Both the position numbers and the translations under genes were made by a program. A DNA stretch of 58,532 bases, from the NCBI GenBank assembly GCA_030525875.1, contig JAUNDV010000002.1:1-58532 (forward strand). Direction: 5' to 3'. Positions 26,251-33,679 of the stretch are shown piece by piece. Numbering within the stretch: the first letter of the stretch is position 1; the number at the start of each line of letters is the position of its first letter. The DNA is from Eubacteriales bacterium (GTDB lineage Bacteria; Bacillota; Clostridia; Lachnospirales; Lachnospiraceae). The notes under the pieces were generated by a model. The model was not told the DNA's origin and made no database searches. It saw only the letters and a program-made list of their open reading frames with translations.

Positions 26251-28299
26251 TTAGTCGGTCCACATTATATTGTGCTCACCTTCAGCCCAGTTTATATATA
26301 CCTTTGATGAGTATGGGGACAGGTGACATCTTAAAAATCCGTGTTTAGGACTTCTGTGATGAAATCCGACATTATATCTGGTATCATCTGCTGACATAAC
26401 TCTGCTAAGTGTCATGCTGTCTGTGACACCAAGCTGCCATACAGGTATCTGTATATCTCTTTCGTCATTGAGAGCGTTTATGACTGTTAAAGCAATTTTG
26501 TCATCCAGCATTCGTCCGTAAGCGATTATTCCGTCTGCTGAATATACTTCCTTCCATGATCCATATCTGAAAACGTCATTTTTATGAAGATCTACCATAT
26601 AGGTATGGAAGTCGAGCAGGTGGTAATTTTCATTTCCCCAAGGATAAGTACGTCTTGAGTCCGGATCTGTCCATCCGCAAAGTCCGACTTCGTCACCATA
26701 GTAGATGGTTGGAGCACCGGGCCAGGTCATCTGAATAACTACGGCTGCACAGAAAAGCCCAAGATTTATATTTTTTGAGGCGGCTTCAGCACCTACGCTG
26801 GCAAGTCTTCCTACAGTCTTATTTGTTCGTGTAAGGAAGCGTGAGTGATCATGGTTGCTTAATTCGTTCATGGATGAAAGAATTGAAGCTGTCTGCATTG
26901 AACACTGGGCATATTTCATGGTTTCGAAAAAGCTCTGCGCATCTCCGCACAAATCAGGATTATAGCTGTCGCTGTGCTTTTCCATACCTGTTATATACCA
27001 GCCGACAGGCTCCATAAAAGCATCATAGTTCATTATGCTGTCCCATTGATCGCCCTGAAGCCATTCGTAGGAGTCGCCATAGTGTTCTGCGAATATTACG
27101 GCATCCGGATTGGTGGATTTTACTGCCTTACGGAAGTTTTGCCAAAAATGATGATTGTACTCCTTGCTGTGACCAAGATCGGCAGCGACATCAAGCCTCC
27201 ATCCATCAGCACAAAATGGCTCACTTATCCATTTTCGTGCGATATTCATCATATAGCTTTCAAGCTCAGGAGCTTCTTCATAATTAAGCTTTGGAAGAGT
27301 GGTATTACCCCACCATTTTTCGTAGCTTTTATTTTCAGGCCATGCCTGTTCGCTCTTATCCTCGAAGTTGAAATAGCTGACGTAAGGACTCTTGGCAGAA
27401 TGATAAGCGCCATCGGCATATCCCGGTAAATTTTTATATATTGAATCCTCGTCCATCATTTTACTGAAGGAACCGCAGTGGTTAAATACTCCATCCATTA
27501 TTACCTTAATTCCGGCTTCGTGGCATTTTTGCACAAAATCTATGTAGAATCTGTCAGAGGAGTGAAGGTTTTGCTGGTCCGCAGAACGTGTTGCATAATC
27601 TCCATCTTTGGTAATAACAGTATAATGCGGGTCGATATGTTCATAATCCTGAGTATCATACTTGTGGTTTGACGGGCTTACAAACAGCGGGTTAAAGTAG
27701 ATTGCTTCAACACCGAGGGCCTTCAAATAGTTGAGGTTGTTTAGCACCCCTTGCAGATCTCCGCCGTAGAAACGCCCTACATCTAAGGTGCTTATAGGTG
27801 CGTGCCAGTCGCAAACACGCTCAGCTTCCTTGTCAAGATAAGTATATTCGCCTGTAATGACATCATTTGAAGGATCTCCATTTGAAAATCTGTCTGTAAA
27901 TATCTGGTATATTACACAGCCCTGCATCCATCTTGGAACATGGAATCCGGGAGTTATGCAGAAATAATATTTGTCGTTGAGCTGGTTGTCTGTACCAAGT
28001 CTGGTATAGGTACAGACCTCTTCATCTCTTATGGCTTTAAAATAGTATTTTATCTGCTGCTCAGAGATGTTAAGGTCGATTTCATAATAATCAAATATAT
28101 CATCTGAAGAAATCCATGACATTTCAAATGACTCTTCAGTACCGTTTTTAAGCACAACAATAAAGACTGTATCCAAATTGTCCTTAAGTGCCCGAAAACG
28201 GATTGTAACTGTATCACCAGGATCACATTCTGGTGGTATTCTATAATTTATAGTGCCATCTGAAAATAGGGCCTCTTTATTAATTGAAAATGTATCCAT
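26251..28299 (-). CDS. GH13 alpha-glycosidase (neopullulanase/cyclomaltodextrinase type)
   Basis: A 682-residue intracellular alpha-amylase-family enzyme, with no signal peptide, that would hydrolyse maltodextrins, cyclodextrins or pullulan fragments. An N-terminal beta-sandwich (about 1-120, CBM34-like) precedes the (beta/alpha)8 barrel. The four GH13 regions are present: MDGVFNHCG, GWRLDVAADLG with nucleophile Asp370, FAEHYGD with acid/base Glu405, and LSNHDHSRF with Asp484. The promoter region has an extended minus-strand -10 TGATATAAT at 28338-28330, and the SD is weak. It would complement glycogen metabolism through glgCD. Confidence 0.93.
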   Translation of the reverse strand: MDTFSINKEALFSDGTINYRIPPECDPGDTVTIRFRALKDNLDTVFIVVLKNGTEESFEMSWISSDDIFDYYEIDLNISEQQIKYYFKAIRDEEVCTYTRLGTDNQLNDKYYFCITPGFHVPRWMQGCVIYQIFTDRFSNGDPSNDVITGEYTYLDKEAERVCDWHAPISTLDVGRFYGGDLQGVLNNLNYLKALGVEAIYFNPLFVSPSNHKYDTQDYEHIDPHYTVITKDGDYATRSADQQNLHSSDRFYIDFVQKCHEAGIKVIMDGVFNHCGSFSKMMDEDSIYKNLPGYADGAYHSAKSPYVSYFNFEDKSEQAWPENKSYEKWWGNTTLPKLNYEEAPELESYMMNIARKWISEPFCADGWRLDVAADLGHSKEYNHHFWQNFRKAVKSTNPDAVIFAEHYGDSYEWLQGDQWDSIMNYDAFMEPVGWYITGMEKHSDSYNPDLCGDAQSFFETMKYAQCSMQTASILSSMNELSNHDHSRFLTRTNKTVGRLASVGAEAASKNINLGLFCAAVVIQMTWPGAPTIYYGDEVGLCGWTDPDSRRTYPWGNENYHLLDFHTYMVDLHKNDVFRYGSWKEVYSADGIIAYGRMLDDKIALTVINALNDERDIQIPVWQLGVTDSMTLSRVMSADDTRYNVGFHHRSPKHGFLRCHLSPYSSKVYINWAEGEHNIMWTD

Positions 28300-28471
28300 A
28301 TTTAAGCTTTCTAAATCTGTTTTTATTTTATTATATCATGAGATGTAATAAAAATAGAATTAGAAAATATGAGAAATGCGTATTGAAAGGTATTAGAAAT
28401 ATAAAAGTGAAGTGGAAATAAACTTTTCACTTCATAATAAAAGAAATAAAAAAGAAATTTATAAAAAAGTG

Positions 28472-28500
28472 TTGACAAATCTGTATATAAAAGGTAAAAT
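28472..28500 (+). promoter_or_regulatory. promoter of tRNA-Phe/tRNA-Gly
   Basis: TTGACA at 28472-28477, 17-bp spacer, TAAAAT at 28495-28500, 40 bp before tRNA-Phe. Confidence 0.8.
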
Positions 28501-28540
28501 ATCAACGTTGTCTGACGGTACTAAATTACTCAAGACATGA

Positions 28541-28613
28541 GCCTCGGTAGCTCAGTTGGTAGAGCAATGGACTGAAAATCCATGTGTCGCTGGTTCGATT
28601 CCTGCCTGAGGCA
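28541..28613 (+). tRNA. tRNA-Phe (anticodon GAA)
   Basis: Acceptor GCCTCGG pairs with CTGAGGC, anticodon stem ATGGA/TCCAT surrounds CTGAAAA, and the T-loop TTCGATT is present. CCA is not encoded. Confidence 0.97.
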
Positions 28614-28647
28614 CGCGGACATATGTGCCGGAACAAATATTTTATTA

Positions 28648-28719
28648 GCGCGAGTGGCTCAGTGGTGGAGCGTCGCCTTGCCAAGGCGAAGGTCGCGGGT
28701 TCGATCCCCGTCTCGCGCT
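28648..28719 (+). tRNA. tRNA-Gly (anticodon GCC)
   Basis: Acceptor GCGCGAG pairs perfectly with CTCGCGC; anticodon stem TCGCC/GGCGA surrounds TTGCCAA. Its 3' half is repeated at 30242-30286, marking it as the likely integration site of the adjacent island. Confidence 0.97.
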
Positions 28720-28730
28720 CTTTTCTTTTT

Positions 28731-28763
28731 AACGCATGTTCTTGCTTAGTAGGAACATGCGTT
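28731..28763 (+). terminator. terminator after tRNA-Gly
   Basis: Perfect 11-bp stem AACGCATGTTC/GAACATGCGTT with an 11-base loop, then ATTTTG. Confidence 0.75.
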
Positions 28764-28794
28764 ATTTTGTGTGAATAAATACTTTTGTGTTATT

Positions 28795-29073
28795 TCATCT
28801 TTTCAGGTCAGCAAACAACTCATCAAGGCCATTGTAACCTTTTACAGACGGGTCTTTTGCAATCCTTTCTGCTTCCAGCATGGCAGCAATCGTTTCTTTA
28901 TTTGGTTGCTCTAACTTTACTTCAAATGGAATTCCACCTTCGCGAAGAGATTGGCGCACAAAGATGTTAAAAGCTGTAGTCAGATTCATACCGAGTTCAG
29001 CAAATAATGTATCTGCCTGAGCTTTTAAATCTGTGTCCATACGAATGCTGATGTTTGTAGTATTTCCAGCCAT
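28795..29073 (-). CDS. RelB/DinJ family antitoxin (orphan)
   Basis: A 92-residue ribbon-helix-helix antitoxin of the RelB/DinJ family: NISIRMDTDLKAQADTLFAELGMNLTTAFN is the diagnostic N-terminal half. GGAG-type SD (AAAGGAG) lies upstream on the minus strand. A RelE/YafQ toxin gene would normally follow downstream, but only 31 bp separate the stop from the tRNA-Gly terminator, and no toxin frame exists. It is therefore an orphan, probably stripped of its partner by rearrangement at the tRNA end. Confidence 0.9.
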   Translation of the reverse strand: MAGNTTNISIRMDTDLKAQADTLFAELGMNLTTAFNIFVRQSLREGGIPFEVKLEQPNKETIAAMLEAERIAKDPSVKGYNGLDELFADLKR

Positions 29074-29151
29074 ATAATCAACTCCTTTCTCCTGATGTTT
29101 GTATTATATGATATTTGCACGAAGAAAACAATGCAATGCACGAATATTTAA

Positions 29152-29351
29152 TAATAAATTTATCTAAAAAAGATTTTATTCAAATCCATAAAAGTTGTTG
29201 ATGCCTTTCACAAGTTAATACTGCATTACATTGATTTTGCAGTGAATATTATTTGCTCTTGCGATGTCAGCATAATAATGTTCGTTGCTGTGTCCTCATC
29301 GTCATTCGGGGCAGACGATGTGTCTGTGCCTACATTTGCATCGATTTCCAT
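29152..29351 (-). pseudogene. remnants of an amidase 3' end and of an unknown gene
   Basis: Positions 29152-29214 match 32577-32640, the end of the amidase gene, at roughly 80 percent, and still encode LVKGINNFYGFE plus stop on the minus strand. Immediately upstream on the same strand is a 41-codon open stretch starting at 29351 with an Asp/Thr/Ser-rich start (MEIDANVGTDTSSAPND). It has no good SD and I do not recognise it. Both look like debris from rearrangement in the 470-bp gap between the two antitoxin genes. Confidence 0.65.
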
Positions 29352-29370
29352 CTCAAAAATTTATTCCATA

Positions 29371-29407
29371 AAAAACCAGTCAGGTAATTTCATCTGACTG
29401 GTTTTTT
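29371..29407. terminator. bidirectional terminator
   Basis: Perfect 13-bp stem AAAAACCAGTCAG/CTGACTGGTTTTT with a 10-base loop; both flanks give T tracts on their own strand. Confidence 0.9.
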
Positions 29408-29431
29408 GTAAAATCAACAAAGGAGGAAAAT

Positions 29432-29482
29432 TTCGTGAAGTGGAAATGGAAGCATTCGCTTGACGGAAGGAGAGAAATGATT
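29432..29482 (+). CDS. possible 16-codon leader peptide before yefM
   Basis: A GTG start with AAAGGAGG eight bases upstream opens a 16-codon frame (MKWKWKHSLDGRREMI) between the terminator at 29371-29407 and the yefM operator region. It is too short to judge as a gene, but the ribosome site is as strong as any in the window. Function unknown. Confidence 0.25.
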
Positions 29483-29491
29483 TAAAATATA

Positions 29492-29524
29492 TGTACACAA
29501 ATACGTACATATATTACGTATACA
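29492..29524. promoter_or_regulatory. yefM operator region with GTACA repeats
   Basis: TGTACA (29492-29497), GTACA (29505-29509) and GTATACA (29518-29524) recur every 12-13 bp just before the yefM SD. YefM antitoxins are known to bind TGTACA-core palindromes, so this is a likely autoregulatory operator. Confidence 0.6.
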
Positions 29525-29546
29525 AAGATTAAGAGGAGGTTTCAGC

Positions 29547-29861
29547 ATGGTAGCAACAAAACCACTTGATTTAAGAAGCAATCTGAAAAAATATATGGAC
29601 TGTGCATTTAGTGGAGAGATTGTTGTCATTACTCGTCCTAAACAGGAAAATGTGGTTATGATTTCAGAAGACGCCTATAACAAACTGGAAAAGGCAAGTC
29701 GTAATGCGGAGTATTTAGAACATCTCGACCGCAGTTATCAGCAGCATGCAGCCAATCAAACGATTACATTCTCCTTAGAAGAATTAAGAGAAATGGAGTC
29801 GGATGACTGGAAACCTACGCAGAAAGTAAAGGAGTTTATGGAGCAAGTAGTGAATGAATGA
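29547..29861 (+). CDS. yefM: Phd/YefM family antitoxin
   Basis: A 104-residue type II antitoxin. The N-terminal Phd/YefM DNA-binding fold (about 1-55, with LDLRSNLKKYMDCAF and the RPKQENVVMISEDAYNKL strand-helix) is followed by an acidic C-terminal tail that would neutralise the toxin. AGGAGG lies upstream. It overlaps yoeB by eight bases, the normal coupling. A GTACA-repeat operator precedes it. The first 70 bases of this gene recur identically at 32480-32549. Confidence 0.95.
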   Translation: MVATKPLDLRSNLKKYMDCAFSGEIVVITRPKQENVVMISEDAYNKLEKASRNAEYLEHLDRSYQQHAANQTITFSLEELREMESDDWKPTQKVKEFMEQVVNE

Positions 29862-30117
29862 TTTTACATTTTCAAGTGAAGGATTTGCTGATTATCTTTA
29901 CTGGCAGACACAAGATAAAAAGACATTAAAGAAAATCAATTCCTTGTTAGAGGATATCCGACGGAATGGAGTTATGCAGGGAATAGGAAAACCGGAGCCA
30001 TTGAAGCACCGTTCAGGTTACAGCCGGCGAATAGATGAAGCCAACCGTCTTGTGTATGAAATGGATGAATTGCAGAATATACGCATTATCAGTTGTAAGG
30101 GACATTACGAGGACTAA
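29854..30117 (+). CDS. yoeB: YoeB/Txe family mRNA interferase toxin
   Basis: An 87-residue RelE-superfamily toxin that would cleave mRNA in the ribosomal A site. Family hallmarks are YLYWQTQDKKTLKKIN, GIGKPEPLKH, SRRIDEANRLVYE and the terminal GHYED, keeping the catalytic-type Glu, Arg and final His. The segment usually read as SGxWSRRI is shortened to SGYSRRI and the HRLVY histidine is Asn (NRLVY), so activity may be altered. It is coupled to yefM and is the last gene before the duplicated tRNA-Gly 3' half. Confidence 0.93.
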   Translation: MNDFTFSSEGFADYLYWQTQDKKTLKKINSLLEDIRRNGVMQGIGKPEPLKHRSGYSRRIDEANRLVYEMDELQNIRIISCKGHYED

Positions 30118-30241
30118 ACTTACCACTATAGAGCGTAAAAGAAGAAAAAACGTGTAAAACCACCTGATTTTGTGTGCAAGAATTTTTTGCAAGAGGCCAA
30201 AATCCCTGTATTTATGGGATAAAACGAGAGCATGAAAATCA

Positions 30242-30286
30242 CCTTGCCAAGGCGAAGGTTGCGGGTTCGATCCCCGTCCAGCGCTC
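30242..30286 (+). repeat. duplicate of the tRNA-Gly 3' half (att-like site)
   Basis: Matches tRNA-Gly(GCC) positions 28676-28720 at 42 of 45 bases, from the anticodon loop to the 3' end. The acceptor end reads CCAGCGC instead of CTCGCGC, so it cannot pair with the local 5' half and came from a different tRNA-Gly allele. With the tRNA it brackets 1.5 kb, like attL/attR of an integrated element. Confidence 0.85.
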
Positions 30287-30346
30287 ATGGATGTTTAATA
30301 ATCAGTAATCTTAGCAATTTCTTAAAATACGGACAGGAGTATGACA

Positions 30347-30633
30347 GTGATTTTTAGAGGAATAATGCTATTGCTTATTTCTGTTGTAGTCGTATATTAT
30401 AGTTTTTTATTAGTTAGCTTTTTGTTAATTTCACATCGAAAAAAGTATATTGATAAAAAATGTATATATACGGTATGCTATATCATAATTATGGCAGTAG
30501 TGGGTGGAATGTATTTTTTGAAGCTAACACAGATATAGCTATAGGCATTTTATTGATTACAGTAGTAGTGACGAGTTTTGTTGGAAAGCATATTTTAAGG
30601 CTTTCGGATATAAAAAACAAAAATCGGGATTAG
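30347..30633 (+). pseudogene. frameshifted small membrane protein
   Basis: The frame from GTG 30347 (AGGAG seven bases upstream) encodes two hydrophobic helices and stops at 30538. One extra T in the T6 run at 30514-30519 would continue it in frame with a third helix (IAIGILLITVVVTSF) to a stop at 30631-30633, about 95 residues in all. I do not recognise the protein. Either it is broken or the T6 run is a slippage site or sequencing error. Confidence 0.55.
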
Positions 30634-30639
30634 TGAAAT

Positions 30640-31372
30640 ATAAAAGTACAAGTATTGGTGGAACACCGGTTTCGTCACAGACACGCTCGCATACCTTTTT
30701 ATTTATCTTACCGAGAATAATGATAAGCTCATCCTCAGTTTCAAATTCTCCATCATATGGTATTAACCAGGCAAGAAACTTATTTAGAGTCTCAACTTTA
30801 CCTTTGGTGAAAGCGTGACGGGGTTGACAAAGCTTGATTTTAAAGCCCATATCCTTTGCAAAAGCTCTCATCTCATTACTGATGTTAGCCCTATTGCCAT
30901 CACGATTGACAACAGATGACATGTTGTCAAAAAGGATTTCTTTGGGTACACCATCGGTAGTTTTAAATGATGCTATCAGGCAGTCAAATACATCCTGTCT
31001 TGTTTTATATAGTTTGTAAGTAAAGATGGGGTATCTAGAATAACCCAGTTTATAATCAAACACCTGAAAGGTGAATGGTTCTCCATAATGATTATGAAGG
31101 GGAACATCTTCCTTACAATCAACCTGTGCCTGAACTCCAATATCTGTTTCATAACGAGGATGGCTTCATCTTGAATGAATTCATAGACCGTTCTGACATT
31201 TGCCCCTCTAAGTGAAAGCTTTGTCTTGATAAGGTCATAATGCTCATCAAGTCTGCTAGATTTATTGTGATGTTTAGGCTTGCCTTCGTATCCGTCATAA
31301 TACCTTTTGACAGTCCTGCGATCCAAATCATACTGACGAGTAAGTTCTGAGAAATTTGGTTTTATACTGCAG
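30640..31372 (-). pseudogene. IS21 family transposase (istA) remnant
   Basis: Two minus-strand frames together resemble IstA. The upstream part (to about 31155) has FSELTRQYDLDRRTVKRYY of the helix-turn-helix region. The downstream part carries the rve/DDE core: QVDCKEDV (first Asp), ILFDNMSSVVN (second Asp) and FTKGKVETLNKF (Glu). A frameshift or small deletion separates them near 31155. The N-terminus, the C-terminus after about PPILVL and the istB gene are missing, so it is non-functional debris. Confidence 0.85.
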
Positions 31373-31428
31373 ATAATATAGAATACTGAAAAACGGCAAA
31401 AAAGAAAGAGAATATTATTTGCGAGTAT

Positions 31429-31457
31429 TTGATATTTTGCCGATAATGTGATATACT
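31429..31457 (+). promoter_or_regulatory. promoter of the fic gene
   Basis: TTGATA at 31429-31434, 17-bp spacer, TATACT at 31452-31457, about 105 bp before the start. Confidence 0.65.
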
Positions 31458-31561
31458 ATAAAAATTGAGAAGAAATATACTGATTTATTTAAGAGAACAG
31501 AATGGAGTTGAGTATTGCAGTTGACTAAAATATTATTTGGAAATATAACGGAGGAGAGCAG

Positions 31562-32452
31562 ATGCGATACCTTTCAGTTACTGAAATAGCGAAAAAATGG
31601 GATGTGTCGGAACGCAGCGTAAGAAATTACTGTGCTCACGGACGTGTTAATGGTGCGTTCCTTACCGGCAAGACCTGGAACATCCCCGAAAATGCGGAGA
31701 AGCCGGAGCGTTCAAATAAAAAGAAAGAACAGCCAATTACATTGCTGGATATTCTGCAAGAGCAGAAAGCAAGTAATCATTCTGGTGGCATTTACCATAA
31801 GACACAGATTGATTTAACATACAACTCCAATCACATTGAAGGCAGCCGTCTGACCCATGATCAGACCAGATATATCTTTGAAACCAATACCATCGGTGTA
31901 GAAAAAGATGTTCTGAATGTGGACGATGTGATTGAAACGGCAAATCACTTCCGATGCATTGATATGATTATTGATAACGCCAAGGCAACGCTGACAGAAA
32001 AGTTTATCAAAGAACTTCATCTGATTTTGAAGAGTGGTACCAGCGATTGCAGAAAAGATTGGTTTGCTGTAGGTGATTATAAAAAAATGCCGAATGAAGT
32101 TGGTGGTATGGATACTGCACTTCCGGAAGAAGTTTCAGATAAAATGAAAACTCTGCTGACAGAGTACAATGGAAAAAAAGCAAAGACTTTTGAGGATATT
32201 ATGGACTTCCATGTAAAGTTTGAGCGAATCCATCCGTTTCAGGATGGAAACGGTCGTGTAGGCAGACTGATTATGTTTAAGGAGTGTCTGAAATATAATA
32301 TTGTGCCGTTTATTATTGAAGATGATTTGAAAATGTTTTATTATCGTGGCTTGAAAGAATGGAATCGTGAAAAAGGTTATCTGACAGATACATGTTTGAC
32401 GGCACAGGATAAGTATAAAGCGTATTTGGATTATTTTAGGATCAAGTATTAA
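31562..32452 (+). CDS. Fic family protein with N-terminal helix-turn-helix
   Basis: A 296-residue Fic protein, a family that usually transfers AMP to hydroxyl side chains. An N-terminal HTH (YLSVTEIAKKWDVSERSVRNYC, read in two parts; about residues 1-45) suggests DNA binding or autoregulation. The Fic motif HPFQDGNGRVGR at 224-235 is complete, including catalytic His224. An upstream inhibitory helix with Ser89, Glu93 and Gly94 fits the class II self-inhibition signature (S/T)xxxE(G/N). GGAGGAG precedes the ATG. No separate antitoxin gene adjoins it. It lies in the island between the IS21 remnant and the yefM fragment. Confidence 0.92.
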   Translation: MRYLSVTEIAKKWDVSERSVRNYCAHGRVNGAFLTGKTWNIPENAEKPERSNKKKEQPITLLDILQEQKASNHSGGIYHKTQIDLTYNSNHIEGSRLTHDQTRYIFETNTIGVEKDVLNVDDVIETANHFRCIDMIIDNAKATLTEKFIKELHLILKSGTSDCRKDWFAVGDYKKMPNEVGGMDTALPEEVSDKMKTLLTEYNGKKAKTFEDIMDFHVKFERIHPFQDGNGRVGRLIMFKECLKYNIVPFIIEDDLKMFYYRGLKEWNREKGYLTDTCLTAQDKYKAYLDYFRIKY

Positions 32453-32479
32453 CCCAAGGTACGATTGCCAAAGTCAGCG

Positions 32480-32576
32480 TTTCAGCATGGTAGCAACAAA
32501 ACCACTTGATTTAAGAAGCAATCTGAAAAAATATATGGACTGTGCATTTGGCGGAGAGCATACGAGGAGCTTGTAA
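32480..32576 (+). pseudogene. truncated duplicate of the yefM 5' end
   Basis: Positions 32480-32557 match 29540-29617 with two mismatches (first 70 bases identical). From ATG 32487 the frame keeps 24 YefM-like codons, then runs into unrelated sequence and stops at 32574-32576 after 29 codons. The AGGAGG of the intact gene lies outside the duplicated part, so the fragment has no SD. It marks a very recent duplication with a 2940-bp offset. Confidence 0.9.
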
Positions 32577-32601
32577 GTAATAAATCCATCTAGAGAAGTC
32601 C

Positions 32602-33528
32602 TTATTCAAATCCATAAAAGCTGTTGATGCCCTTCACAAGTCCTTCAACCTGTTTTTTGAGTTGCTTTTCGCTATGGTCAGAGCATTGATTTCCTAATTC
32701 TATATCTACTGAAGGAATATAACTGTATGAGGTCTGTGTCAGATCCATATCCAAGCTTCTACTTTTCCATATTTTCATGCCACTGTCAGCTAATCCGTTA
32801 ATAAGACATTCGCCAAGAGCCTCTGATTGTTTCCATGAAGCTTTGACTGTGTCAAGGTATTTCAAACCATCAGGAACGGACATATAAAAGCAACCCTTGT
32901 CATAATCAAGTCCGTCTCCGTCCCAATGAAGTGCGATATGGCAGTCTGCTACGTTGTTGCATATAACAGTTCTGGCTACATTGTCAAGCTGTACATCATC
33001 ACCATCTCTAAGCATCAAAACATCATAACCATTAGCGAGCAGGCTGTCCTTGAGAAGCTGCGCGGCCTTTAGGGTTATGTCACTTTCTTTGATACCATCT
33101 TTAAATGTCATGCCTGATGATACGGCAACTGCCTTTGTAGAGCCTTTGGATGTTGTTCCGCCTGTAAGCTTGGCTGTCTTGTCAGGGTGACAGTATGTTT
33201 TCACACTTGAACCACCATTTGTTCCGTGACCTGCATTAATTCCGATAATCTTATTTTTTCTATTTGACTTAGCAAGATACATTTTGGCTTTGCCTGAGTT
33301 TATTTCTGAAAATTCTGAATATTTCCACTTAGAGCTTAGTCCGATTTCTGCTCCGTCTGAGTATCCGTTTTTTGATTTTAACTCATCTGTTTTTTCTTTA
33401 TTGCTTTCAATATTTTGCTGTGTTTGTGAAGCATTTGTCTGGTTGCAGTTAGCAAATGAAAATGCTACCGCTAAAATAAAAGCAAAACATAGGGCTTTAT
33501 TTATTTTAAAATGTAAATGTTTTCTCAT
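32602..33528 (-). CDS. N-acetylmuramoyl-L-alanine amidase (Amidase_3), lipoprotein-like
   Basis: A 308-residue secreted cell-wall hydrolase. The N-terminus has Lys/Arg, a hydrophobic stretch and a possible lipobox ending FANC at about residue 28. The zinc-amidase fold from about 90 shows all four key elements: His in INAGHGTNGG, Glu in KESDITLKAA, His in HIALHWDGDG, and Glu in SVDIELGNQ. The sixty-odd bases covering its 3' end and the adjoining downstream sequence recur in diverged form at 29152-29214, so it borders the island's rearrangement. Divergent from mntP. Confidence 0.9.
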   Translation of the reverse strand: MRKHLHFKINKALCFAFILAVAFSFANCNQTNASQTQQNIESNKEKTDELKSKNGYSDGAEIGLSSKWKYSEFSEINSGKAKMYLAKSNRKNKIIGINAGHGTNGGSSVKTYCHPDKTAKLTGGTTSKGSTKAVAVSSGMTFKDGIKESDITLKAAQLLKDSLLANGYDVLMLRDGDDVQLDNVARTVICNNVADCHIALHWDGDGLDYDKGCFYMSVPDGLKYLDTVKASWKQSEALGECLINGLADSGMKIWKSRSLDMDLTQTSYSYIPSVDIELGNQCSDHSEKQLKKQVEGLVKGINSFYGFE

Positions 33529-33635
33529 ATTCTTATTTTCTCCATTTGTTAAGCTGGTTTATAAAATTGATGTATAAGGTCAATATAGCATTTGTGCTAT
33601 GGCTATGCAAGCTTATGTACTATTTGATTTTTGTG

Positions 33636-33644
33636 TGCTATAAT
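33636..33644 (+). promoter_or_regulatory. extended -10 promoter of mntP
   Basis: TGCTATAAT (extended -10, hexamer 33639-33644) about 35 bp before the start. No good -35 is present. I see no yybP-ykoY-type manganese riboswitch in the 130-bp gap. Confidence 0.55.
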
Positions 33645-33679
33645 ACAGGGAATTTGATTTTTTGATATCGGGAGGAAAC

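Noticed and set aside
26974-27429. 151-codon plus-strand frame opposite the GH13 gene
   Set aside because: It is the complement of conserved catalytic regions of the glycosidase; no SD.
28584-28778. 64-codon plus frame over tRNA-Phe/tRNA-Gly
   Set aside because: It runs through two perfect tRNA cloverleaves; not coding.
29414-29629. 71-codon minus frame across the yefM start
   Set aside because: It covers a terminator, the operator and the 5' end of yefM in antisense and has no SD.
30013-30288. 91-codon minus frame opposite yoeB and the tRNA fragment
   Set aside because: Antisense to a recognised toxin and to tRNA sequence; the tRNA part reads as a typical spurious peptide.
33529-33679. 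yybP-ykoY manganese riboswitch before mntP
   Set aside because: I looked for the paired helices and conserved loops expected and did not find them; only an extended -10 promoter is clear.
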